DNA from: Bog-473 sp963756025
Lineage (GTDB): Bacteria > Actinomycetota > Acidimicrobiia > Acidimicrobiales > RAAP-2
Length of the DNA: 64,000 nt
NCBI GenBank assembly: GCA_963756025.1
Contig: CAVWMF010000007.1
Coordinates: 806,001 to 870,000, forward strand
Direction of reading: 5' to 3'
Position 1 is the first letter of the stretch; the number at the start of each line of letters is the position of its first letter. Below are positions 18,010-24,957 of this stretch, one piece after another. The notes under the pieces were generated by a model that saw nothing but the letters and a program-made list of their open reading frames with translations, made no database searches and had not been told where the DNA came from. Made by a program: the position numbers and the translations under genes.

Positions 18010-18360
18010 ATGTTCGATGTCAAGGTGGACCGCTCCGAGGACGTCGCGTTGCACGATCAGGTAGCCGCCGAGATCCGCCGCGCCATTGCTGCGGGCGAAG
18101 TCTCGCCCGGACAGCGCCTCCCACCCGCGAAGGACTTGGCCGCGGTTCTCGGGGTCAACAGCAACACCGTGCTGCGTGCTTTGCGGATTCTCCGTGATGA
18201 GGGTCTTTTGGAGTTTCGAAGAGGACGAGGCGTAACCGTCGCCCGCATGGCCAACGAGGGAGCCGTGGTCATCGAAAAGGTACGTGAGCTTCTTGAGTTC
18301 GCTCGCTTCTATGGATACCGAAGCGAGGACGTGGTTGAGATCGTCCAATCGCTTTCGTAG
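18010..18360 (+). CDS. GntR family regulator, YtrA-type
   Basis: A 116-residue protein made almost entirely of a winged helix-turn-helix: ALHDQVAAEIRRAIAAGEVS, then GQRLPPAKDLAAVLGVNSNT and LRALRILRDEGLLEFRRGRG. Only a short C-terminal helical tail follows, which is typical of the small YtrA subfamily that controls adjacent transporters or membrane proteins. The ATG at 18010 is chosen; the one at 17998 would start inside the operator. It is divergent from the membrane protein gene at 17236-17988, its likely target. Confidence 0.8.
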   Translation: MFDVKVDRSEDVALHDQVAAEIRRAIAAGEVSPGQRLPPAKDLAAVLGVNSNTVLRALRILRDEGLLEFRRGRGVTVARMANEGAVVIEKVRELLEFARFYGYRSEDVVEIVQSLS

Positions 18361-18405
18361 TCAGCCTCGGAACCGGCATTTTGGCCAGGGATCTAAGATC
18401 TCCCT

Positions 18406-18714
18406 GTGGGAAACTCTTTCGATCGCTACATGGAATGGACGGAGAGAAGGCGGCCGCAGCTTTCCATCGTTCAACCTCCGCCACTTCGCAAGTTGATGCG
18501 CTTCTCATGGAGGCGTCCGCTTGTCGGGAGTATTTTCCAAGGCTTGACTTTCGGTGTCCTGATGTCGGCACTCTTCCTACTCAAGACCGGCGGAAACGCA
18601 TCAGTGACGTAACTGGCGTTCGCCATTTGCACCTCGTTGTTTGCACTCGCCATGTACCCGGCCAATCGCTGGAAGCACAATCGGCCGGATCGATTTGGTG
18701 AGGCTGGGCAGTAG
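18406..18714 (+). pseudogene. Paralogue of the 14.0-kb membrane protein, with internal stop
   Basis: From GTG 18406 the frame reads FDRYMEWTERRRPQL and a first helix, FQGLTFGVLMSALFLL. It then meets TAA at 18610-18612. The same frame continues past the stop as LAFAICTSLFALAMYP, a second helix, and a basic tail to TAG at 18712. The full unit has the same layout as the gene at 14029-14373. The stop is a point change, not a shift. The two open pieces could still make a one-helix peptide. Confidence 0.55.
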
Positions 18715-18738
18715 CCGCCAACCGGCGAACTGAGAGTG

Positions 18739-19104
18739 TCAGGGATCGCTGGCAGTCTGGCTCTGCGGTTCGATTGTTCGCAGTCTTATGTGGTGCAACC
18801 TCTTAAATAGCATCGGATTGAACAAGGCGCTGTAGGACCTGATCGAACATTCCAACTCCGCCTTGTGAGCCGGTTCTAGGTCGATCTCGACCACATTCGA
18901 CGCCCGATACTCATTGACTGGCGATGTAACCTGAATCCGATGGCGACCCGGCGCAACGCGGCAGGTAAAGGATTGACGTGCTTGCAATGCACCTACGACC
19001 TCGTCATCCAAAACGACGTCGTAGATTACGTTCCTCTCCCAGTAACCCAGCACCCCCCGGACAATCCGAATATCTGGCATCCGCTCCATTGTGGCCCCAT
19101 CCAT
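18739..19104 (-). CDS. Hypothetical protein with beta-sandwich-like domain
   Basis: A 121-residue protein with strand-rich sequence: RNVIYDVVLDDEVVGALQAR, then CRVAPGRHRIQVTSP and VVEIDLEPAHKAELEC. This resembles the small PEGA or Ig-like repeats used as carrier domains, but no family can be fixed. The start could be 19104, 19089 or 19080. Nothing around it suggests a role. Confidence 0.55.
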   Translation of the reverse strand: MDGATMERMPDIRIVRGVLGYWERNVIYDVVLDDEVVGALQARQSFTCRVAPGRHRIQVTSPVNEYRASNVVEIDLEPAHKAELECSIRSYSALFNPMLFKRLHHIRLRTIEPQSQTASDP

Positions 19105-19220
19105 CTGACCTACGGGACGGGTCGTTAATCGGTAGGCCGAACGCACGGACGCATTTCAGCTCTCAAAGGGGACCAAGCACATGGCGTCGCTCTCGTAGTA
19201 GTCGCCTTCAGGTCGTCGCG

Positions 19221-19643
19221 TTAGACAGCGCGAAAAAGATAGATTCCGGTCACGTTGCCCCGTGTGACCATTCCCTGGCCCGTGCTCATCACACGATTTG
19301 TAGTTGTTGATCCCGTCTCGATGAACACATATCCAACGTGTTCTAGCTTCCAACCCTTTCTTCGATCTGTCCGAAGGTCTGGCCGCCCCCCTGTATGCAG
19401 GACCCGACCCGTGGAGGAGCCGAATCCAGAGGAACCGGCCAACTGACTCACGTCGATTTCAATCTGAAAAAAGGCACTCCCGGCAGCCCTCTTGGCCTCG
19501 GCCCTTCCAACTGGACTTGCTTCATGCTCGGCTTGCCGTTGGGCCTCAGCCGCTGCATCCTTCCTTGCTTGCTCCGCCTGCCCCTGGAGAGCCTTTCTGT
19601 CAGCGGCTTCCTGTTTCTTGTCCTCTGATTTGCCGAAAGGTAT
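19221..19643 (-). CDS. Hypothetical protein with charged N-terminal helix; start codon unusual
   Basis: The coding signal starts with PFGKSEDKKQEAADRKALQG and a charged helix. It ends with a compact C-terminal domain (WKLEHVGYVFIETGSTTTNR, RGNVTGIYLF) that resembles the DUF4177-type fold. No ATG, GTG or TTG begins the natural protein. AAAGGGGAG stands seven bases before an ATA at 19643, which could be a mutated ATG or a misread base. An in-frame ATG exists only far upstream at 19784 in non-protein-like sequence. Function unknown. Confidence 0.5.
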   Translation of the reverse strand: MPFGKSEDKKQEAADRKALQGQAEQARKDAAAEAQRQAEHEASPVGRAEAKRAAGSAFFQIEIDVSQLAGSSGFGSSTGRVLHTGGRPDLRTDRRKGWKLEHVGYVFIETGSTTTNRVMSTGQGMVTRGNVTGIYLFRAV

Positions 19644-19744
19644 GGACTCCCCTTTACTCGACGAGAGGCCAGGGTATCGGCGCAACCCCCGGTTTGCTAG
19701 ACATTGAGCCTGCGAGCAACCGGCTGGCAACGAGAGGAACAAAA

Positions 19745-20392
19745 ATGAAACGTGCGATCGTTGCCGCCGCCGCAGCCCTAGCAATGTCGCTCCTCACGCT
19801 CGGTGTCGGCGCTTCGATGGCCGGGGCCTCGACGCAGGCCGTCGCCAAGTCTCACCAGCTCGTGAACTGTGCGCACCTAGCGACCGGCCACGCGAAGGTG
19901 ACCAAGTCGCAACTCGCAGTCTGTCGGACCATTGCTATTCATTCCACTGGCAAGTGCCTCAAGGGTCACGAAGTGCTCGTCGTGAAGGTGGGCAAGGTGA
20001 GCTACGGCCTGCGGCAGGGCCACAAGCCGATCAAAATCGGGAACGCCAGCAAAGTTGCTCTCCTGGCTGCGCAGTGCCCAACGACGCCCGCAGTGCCCGC
20101 CACAACACCCCTGACGACGACCGTGCCAGCTCCACACCCCGCACCGGCCACAACGACGACAACACACGCACCGCCGCCGACAACGACAACCACGGCCGCG
20201 CCAGCGCCACCGACGACAGCGCCGCCGACGACGGCCGCGCCCGCGGGCTGTCACCCGACGACCGACAGCGGTAACTGCTACCGCGCTGGCGAACTATGCA
20301 GCGATGCCGACCACGGGCTGACAGGTGTAGCTGCGAACGGTGAGGCGATTACGTGCGAGAACAACAACGGATGGCGGTGGGAGGCTACGTAA
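19745..20392 (+). CDS. Secreted protein with Thr/Pro linker and C-terminal Cys-rich domain
   Basis: A 215-residue exported protein. A Sec signal peptide (residues about 1-28, core AAAAALAMSLLTLGVGASMA) is followed by a cysteine-containing domain (LVNCAHLATG, AVCRTIAIHS, KCLKGHEVL). Next come about 50 residues of Thr/Pro/Ala linker. The last domain of about 45 residues contains CHPTTDSGNCYRAGELC and ITCENNNGWRWE. This terminal Cys/Trp module recurs at the ends of secreted actinobacterial proteins. A wall-associated or extracellular role is likely. GAGAGGAAC precedes the ATG. Confidence 0.75.
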   Translation: MKRAIVAAAAALAMSLLTLGVGASMAGASTQAVAKSHQLVNCAHLATGHAKVTKSQLAVCRTIAIHSTGKCLKGHEVLVVKVGKVSYGLRQGHKPIKIGNASKVALLAAQCPTTPAVPATTPLTTTVPAPHPAPATTTTTHAPPPTTTTTAAPAPPTTAPPTTAAPAGCHPTTDSGNCYRAGELCSDADHGLTGVAANGEAITCENNNGWRWEAT

Positions 20393-20453
20393 GCCGTTCG
20401 CACAATGGCGACGAATCCATGCAAGTCCGGTTCCCCAGAGTTATCGTCAGCCG

Positions 20454-21197
20454 ATGAGCCGACTCTCAGCCCCCAGAACCCAGGAACGCTACGACGCCTT
20501 CGCCCGGTTGGTCGACACGCCGATGTTGGTCATCACGGTGCTTTGGCTGCCCGTGCTGATCATTCCATTGGTAGCGCCAGTGCATGGCACCGTCGCCACA
20601 ACGCTCGCTGTCATCGACTACACGGTGTGGGCGCTTTTCGCCGTGGAGTACATGGCGAAGATGACGTTGGCACCCGACCGAAGACGGTTCTTTAGGACCC
20701 ATCTGCTCGACTTACTCATTGTCGCCGTCCCGTTCTTCCGGCCGTTGAGGGCGGGACGGCTCATCACCCTCCTACGTCTAAGCCGAATCGGCGTCATCCT
20801 GGCTGAGGTTCTACGCCGAGCGCGCTCGATTATCACGCACAACGGATTCCACTTCGTTCTGCTCGCGGCCGCGCTCATCGTGTTCGTGTGCGCTGGAGCG
20901 GTCACCTTCGTAGAGCGCAACGCGCATGGATCGAACATTCACGACTTCGGACAAGGCCTCTGGTGGGCCGTCGTGACAGTAACGACGGTGGGCTACGGGG
21001 ATCGCTTCCCGGTGACTCCGTTCGGGCAAGGCATCGCCGTCGTGCTGATGCTCACCGGCATCGGACTTATCGGTGTATTGACGGCGACGGTCGCCAGCTT
21101 CTTCGTCGCGGAGAAGGCGAACGCAACGGACGAACGGCTGGAACGCATCGAAGCGATGCTTGCTCAACTGGTGGGCAACCTCGACTTGGGCGAATGA
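20454..21197 (+). CDS. Voltage-gated-type potassium channel (six-helix Ion_trans)
   Basis: A 247-residue membrane protein. Hydrophobic segments cover S1-S4 (PMLVITVLWLPVLIIPLV to about residue 125) with an Arg-rich S4-like RAGRLITLLRLSRIGVILAE. An S5 segment (FVLLAAALIVFVCAGAVTF) follows. The selectivity filter is TVTTVGYGDRFP (about residues 178-189), then S6 (GIAVVLMLTGIGLIGVLTAT). A C-terminal coiled helix ends the protein. TVGYGD indicates K+ selectivity. The ATG at 20454 fits the family start. It has no obvious partner. Confidence 0.9.
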   Translation: MSRLSAPRTQERYDAFARLVDTPMLVITVLWLPVLIIPLVAPVHGTVATTLAVIDYTVWALFAVEYMAKMTLAPDRRRFFRTHLLDLLIVAVPFFRPLRAGRLITLLRLSRIGVILAEVLRRARSIITHNGFHFVLLAAALIVFVCAGAVTFVERNAHGSNIHDFGQGLWWAVVTVTTVGYGDRFPVTPFGQGIAVVLMLTGIGLIGVLTATVASFFVAEKANATDERLERIEAMLAQLVGNLDLGE

Positions 21198-21204
21198 ACG
21201 AGGG

Positions 21205-21912
21205 CTACGTAGGCGGGGCCGGAGCGACCGGAGCGACCGGAGCGACCGGAGCTTCGGGTCTCTTGGCATCCAGCTCGGCAAGCTGCTTTCGTAGTTGCGC
21301 GGCCAGAGTGTCGGAGTCGCCTCGCCCGATCGACAGGGCGAGGGTCAGTCGCAACTGAACCCAGCCGTCGAGCTTCGATCCGTAATGAACCCGCGTTACT
21401 TTCTGTCGATTGGAGACGGACAGCGCCAACTCGCCGTCAGCTACGTCGGCACTGATGAGCTTCGAAAAGAGGCATTCGATGGTCTTCTTGCCGCCGACGA
21501 ATACCACTCTTTGGTTGGTCACAAACAGTTTCCCATTGTCAACCGCCTCGGGATGGAGGTCCCCCTGCACGAAGTGGCCCTGGTTCACTCCCACGCGGTA
21601 GCGAATCGACCTCCCACCCACCGAGGCCACGGGTATCGAAAATCCAGACGAGTGACCGGCGTAATGTCCCGCACCACGCCGATCCTCAACGAGGCTCACA
21701 TTCGCGATGGTCGCGAACATGCCTTCGCCTGCTTTCAGCACGATTTCAGAGCTTGCCGAACCCTGCTTCGTTGTCGCAGCTTGGAGAACAGACTCCAACT
21801 CGTCTCGTTCGGCCTGCCAGCCAGCGAGCGCGGCCTCATATTGCTCCTGCTCGGCCTTCTGTGCGGCCAAACGGTGCTCTTCGGCGACCTTTTCCTTATG
21901 CCTCTCAAACAC
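21205..21912 (-). CDS. PH/GRAM-like domain protein with coiled-coil N-terminus
   Basis: A 235-residue protein. The first 60 residues are a charged coiled helix (EEHRLAAQKAEQEQYEAALA). The middle is a beta-rich PH/GRAM-like domain (GKLFVTNQRVVFVGGKKTIE, FSKLISADVADG). The C-terminus is a helix followed by Ala-Pro-Val repeats. GTG at 21912 is chosen because GAGGAG lies nine bases upstream; the longer frame to 21972 is not protein-like. The function is unknown; such domains often act in membrane or stress-associated proteins. Confidence 0.65.
   Translation of the reverse strand: MFERHKEKVAEEHRLAAQKAEQEQYEAALAGWQAERDELESVLQAATTKQGSASSEIVLKAGEGMFATIANVSLVEDRRGAGHYAGHSSGFSIPVASVGGRSIRYRVGVNQGHFVQGDLHPEAVDNGKLFVTNQRVVFVGGKKTIECLFSKLISADVADGELALSVSNRQKVTRVHYGSKLDGWVQLRLTLALSIGRGDSDTLAAQLRKQLAELDAKRPEAPVAPVAPVAPAPPT
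21221..21252. repeat. 9-bp tandem repeat inside the PH-like gene
   Basis: GGAGCGACC is repeated three and a half times without change. It encodes the Ala-Pro-Val repeats at the C-terminus of the 21205-21912 protein and could vary in length between strains. Confidence 0.8.
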
Positions 21913-22005
21913 CGCAGGCGCTCCTCTTCGTCGTGGTCTGCTGAATGGACAAGCTAGGCGCTGCCCGGACAATCTGCTCGGTGTTGGCCAAACTAGGGCC
22001 GCGTG

Positions 22006-22500
22006 TCATCCGACCGCCGCCAGCTTCTCCGCGGCGTAGCGCTTCGCCAGCCGTTTCCAGCCGGAGGAGGTGGGCAGTGAGCCTTCGTAGGGGACCTGGC
22101 CCTCGTAGGCGAGGCAGAAAGCGTTGAGGTTGACCACCCGGCGCGAGAGCAACTGGCTCGTCCGTGGCAGGTAGGCCGCCACGAACGGCAGGTCGAAGGC
22201 GCCGACGTTGTAGCCCACCGGCACCAGGGCGCGTTTCTCAGAGTCGGCGCCGCGGGCGAGCAGCCATGCCTCGAGCTGCGCGACCTCGGCCGGTGGGTCG
22301 GCCTCGGCGATGGCGACAGGGTCGATGCCGTGGACCGCCATGGCCCGATCGGTCCTGAAATACGAGTCCTCGGGCCACCCGAGGAGGGCACTGAAGCACT
22401 CGGTGGCTTCAAAGGCCACTCCGATCTGAATCAGGACCGCGCCGTCCGCGAGCTCACTGTCGCTCATTTCGCCGTCGAGGCCGATCAGTCGTTTCGTCAT
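22006..22500 (-). pseudogene. DEDDh 3'-5' exonuclease-like gene, 3'-truncated (module copy 1)
   Basis: A 164-residue frame nearly identical to the gene at 46441-47022. It keeps the first Exo motif (RLIGLDGEMSDSEL), the HGID segment and the NVGAFDLPFVAAYLP motif. It stops right after EKLAAVG, so the last motif, HDAGYDAAAA in the other copy, is missing. That motif holds the catalytic His and Asp of DEDDh nucleases, so this copy should be inactive. Homology to the other copy ends at the truncation point (about 22008). ATG 22500 follows GGCGGAGGACCT. It is divergent from an XRE regulator gene. Confidence 0.7.
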
Positions 22501-22719
22501 AGGTCCTCCGCCATGATGTCCGAAGGCTGTCACGGCCGTGACAAACATCGTGGTGACCGTCGATCACCCGCCTCTCGCTGGCTCGGGTCGGCCGCCCGGA
22601 CAGACGGATCAGCCCGCGCCGCCTCAGGAATCCGCAGAGATCGATTTTGGGGGCCACGAGCGGGATCATGGCGAGCAAGATTGGAATACGCCCAGGTGGG
22701 TGGTGGTGTATACGAGTGT

Positions 22720-22737
22720 GTTATGTATTATAATAAC
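22720..22737. promoter_or_regulatory. Candidate operator/-10 region of the XRE gene (copy 1)
   Basis: GTTAT-N8-ATAAC forms an inverted repeat ending three bases before the XRE ATG. It overlaps a TATTATAATA stretch that could serve as the -10. The same 18 bases are kept exactly in copy 2 at 47242-47259, which suggests autoregulation. Confidence 0.4.
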
Positions 22738-22740
22738 TAC

Positions 22741-23271
22741 ATGACTTCAACAGCGGAACTCGTGCGAACGATAAGATCGAACAGCGGGCACACGCTGCGG
22801 GAACTGGCACGTCGGGCGAAGACGTCGGCTCCCGCTCTGGTCGATTACGAGGCTGGGCGTCACGAGCCGAAGCTCTCAACCCTGCAACGGATCGCTGACG
22901 CAGCTGGCTGCGACCTCATTGTGGAAGTGCGTCCGCGGTTGACCCATCCGGAACGACGCAGCCTTGAACTTCACAAACTCGTGGCCGAGAAGCTTCGAGC
23001 TGATCCACAGAACGTTATTCAGCGCGCCAAGGCGCGCATTGACGTAATGCGATCGAGAGATCCCGAGGGTCGCTCAGCGTCCTACATCAACACTTGGGAC
23101 CGACTTCTTTCGGGATCGATCGATGAGCTCGAAGCGGCGATGACTTCCACCGATCAGGCATCACGCGACCTTCGTCAATCAAGCCCGTTCGGTGGCACGT
23201 TGTCGGACGAAGAACGACTGGAAATCCTGAACCGCGTCGCTGAAGATCGGATCGCCAGGGCCATCGGATGA
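22741..23271 (+). CDS. XRE-family HTH protein, antitoxin-like (module copy 1)
   Basis: A 176-residue protein. The N-terminal Cro/CI helix-turn-helix reads SGHTLRELARRAKTSAPALV, then YEAGRHEPKLSTLQRIADAA and a IVEVRPRLT strand. The C-terminal 100 residues are helical and charged. Its stop overlaps the start of a nucleotidyltransferase-like gene (ATGA), an arrangement seen in HTH-nucleotidyltransferase toxin-antitoxin pairs. The protein is nearly identical to the one at 47263-47796. It probably represses its own promoter through the GTTAT/ATAAC repeat. Confidence 0.75.
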   Translation: MTSTAELVRTIRSNSGHTLRELARRAKTSAPALVDYEAGRHEPKLSTLQRIADAAGCDLIVEVRPRLTHPERRSLELHKLVAEKLRADPQNVIQRAKARIDVMRSRDPEGRSASYINTWDRLLSGSIDELEAAMTSTDQASRDLRQSSPFGGTLSDEERLEILNRVAEDRIARAIG

Positions 23272-23750
23272 AACGAGAGGATCTGGAACACATCATTCGC
23301 GCTTCGGGCGATGTGCTCGGCGAATCTGAGGTGATCATCGTGGGGTCCCAAGCCATTCTCGGGGCTAGCTATGAGGGTCTGCCCAAGGAGGTCACCCTCT
23401 CGGTAGAAGTGGACGTGATGGCCACACATGACCCCGACGGCAGCAAGGCCCTTCGTCTCAACGGCGCCATCGGAGAAATGACACGTATCGAGCAGCTCGA
23501 AGACATTGGGAATGTGCAGGCGGTTGAGAAGGGGCCGGTCAGCTATAGCAAAAAGGGTCGTTCGGCGGAAGGTATACCGGAAGAGCAACACCGTCGTCGG
23601 CCAGGTTATGAGGAAGTCCCAGTTTTAGATATGGCCCGTCGCAGGCTCGCTCGGTGGGAATGGATCACGTTGATTCTGGTCGCCCTCTACGTGGTTGGCA
23701 TTATTACCCTGGCGATCATCTTCCATTGGAACCTTTCGGATGGCGGCTAG
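23268..23750 (+). pseudogene. Nucleotidyltransferase-like (DUF6036/AbiEii-type) gene, truncated and fused to unrelated sequence
   Basis: The first 65 residues match the start of this family: a leading helix (DLEHIIRASGDVLGESE), then IIVGSQAILGASYEG and LSVEVDVMATHDPD. These match the GSxAI and SxExD active-site elements. After LNGAIGEM (near 23480) the similarity stops. The frame continues into a different sequence, including a membrane helix (WITLILVALYVVGIITLAII). It therefore looks like a toxin gene cut by a deletion. It is coupled to the XRE gene by a 4-base overlap. Confidence 0.55.
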
Positions 23751-23789
23751 ACGCACCTTCGGCGCATGGTCTTTACACGCCTCCGAGTA

Positions 23790-24101
23790 CTACGGCTGCT
23801 CCTGCTCGGTGAAGCCGTAGCCGTAGAGACCCAGCTCGGGTTCGAGGGGAGACGTTTCGACGTCCCAGCCCAGCTTGCGGTTCAGAAAAATCGTGACCTT
23901 CTTCACGTAAGTGGGAGGTCGGTCGGTGGAACCCCAGACCAGCTGCTGCACTTGGTCATTGGTGAGGACCTTGCCCGGGTGACGGACCAGAACGGCCAGT
24001 AAGCCGTACTCCTCTCGCGTCAGATCGACGGGTTTCCCTTCTACGGAGACCACGTGATTGGTCAAGTCGACGCGAAGGTAGCCGTCATCGAAGATTGTCA
24101 T
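23790..24101 (-). CDS. Stand-alone OmpR/PhoB-type winged-helix DNA-binding domain
   Basis: A 103-residue protein equal to the effector domain of OmpR-family response regulators: HVVSVEGKPVDLTREEYGLL, AVLVRHPGKVLTNDQVQQLV, then YVKKVTIFLNRKLG and YGYGF. No receiver domain precedes it and no kinase lies nearby. It starts with ATG at 24101. It may be a free regulator, or the C-terminal half of a response regulator that lost its receiver. The target is unknown. Confidence 0.75.
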   Translation of the reverse strand: MTIFDDGYLRVDLTNHVVSVEGKPVDLTREEYGLLAVLVRHPGKVLTNDQVQQLVWGSTDRPPTYVKKVTIFLNRKLGWDVETSPLEPELGLYGYGFTEQEQP

Positions 24102-24740
24102 GCGCTGATCACTACCATGATTCTCGTGGGGCGCCCCACGAGACCGGACCGGCGCAGACTTGGTCCATGGGACAATGTAGCGAACGGCTCAGACGGCGGG
24201 TCCTCCCAAGGAACAAAGGGAGGTCGGACCGTGATCGGGCCAGGAGGACTGAACCACGCTCTGCGCCGGTTGGTTGCGGACCTAATAGCCAATCAAAGAC
24301 TTTTATCCCAGCTCGTCCCTGGCGTCTCGTCCAGACAGGTGGACAATCCCACTGGTCACCTGGTCAATCCTTGAGGTTTTGAGGTGCGGCTCTCCGTTGC
24401 AAGGCCGCCGAACACGTGGCCACTCCTTGTTGGCCAGCTGTGACCCTCCCCATCATTGCGAGTTGCGATTACCCGAATGAGCGGGCAATCCTTCAACATG
24501 TTTCTGACGGTGGGGGGTGTGTAACCCACCTCCAACAACCGAGCACTGAACCCCTCGATGAACGGGCCCATCCGACCCGGCCTTCTCCTCGTCCCTGACA
24601 TGGCGTCGCCTCCTACCGGAGCACGGTACTCCGATGGGATAGCAGGCTGCCTCGCGCCTCGGAACTATGCCGATCCCAGCGGCGACCGCCAAGGCGAGAA
24701 GCCCTTCATCCTCAGCCTGCCGGAGCCGTCCGTCTCACCG
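24102..24740. other. Gene-poor region with repeat fragment
   Basis: No gene is supported. A partial fourth copy of the dispersed repeat lies at about 24443-24490. Confidence 0.45.
24443..24490 (+). repeat. Degenerate dispersed repeat, partial copy 4
   Basis: CCCTCCCCATCATTGCGAGT followed by TGCGATTACCCGAATGAGCG matches the first half of copy 1 closely. The AGGAGGTAA half is missing. Confidence 0.5.
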
Positions 24741-24799
24741 TGTCGGCATAGTTGCGGACTCGGCATAGATCGATTTATGCCGACGTCGGCATAAATCGA
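24741..24799. repeat. IS21-type end with TCGGCATA repeats and a 30-bp perfect palindrome
   Basis: TCGGCATA occurs at 24743, 24760 and 24786, and its complement TATGCCGA at 24776. Bases 24770-24799 form a perfect palindrome centred on GACGTC. Multiple short repeats at the terminus are typical of IS21-family ends. It abuts the istB fragment directly, so istA and the first part of istB have been lost. Confidence 0.55.
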
Positions 24800-24911
24800 C
24801 GAACTGGGCTACGTGCCCGCTTCCAAGGTCGGCTCCGAGCTGCTCTTCGACGTCATTTCGACCGCCTACGAGCGCACGAGTCTGATCGTGACCACGAACC
24901 TGCCGTTCGAA
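24795..24911 (+). pseudogene. istB: istB (IS21 helper ATPase), central fragment
   Basis: Thirty-nine codons read IDELGYVPASKVGSELLFDV and SLIVTTNLPFE, the Walker B and sensor region of the IstB/DnaC-like ATPase. The Walker A half is absent. The frame is cut after NLPFE, exactly where the fragment at 28089 resumes with SWTEVLGSERL. The 3.2 kb between the two is a recombinase element. Confidence 0.85.
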
Positions 24912-24957
24912 AAAGCGCACACGTTCGAGCGAACCTGTGCAAGGTGGTACCTGAAGT

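Larger units (their letters stand above)
22008..23285. repeat. Duplicated exonuclease/XRE module, copy 1
   Basis: This stretch aligns with 46527 to about 47825 in the same orientation, with scattered base changes and a few small gaps. It covers a truncated exonuclease gene, the divergent promoter and a full XRE gene. It also covers the first bases of a nucleotidyltransferase-like gene. This copy lies outside the IME and the other lies inside it. Confidence 0.85.
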
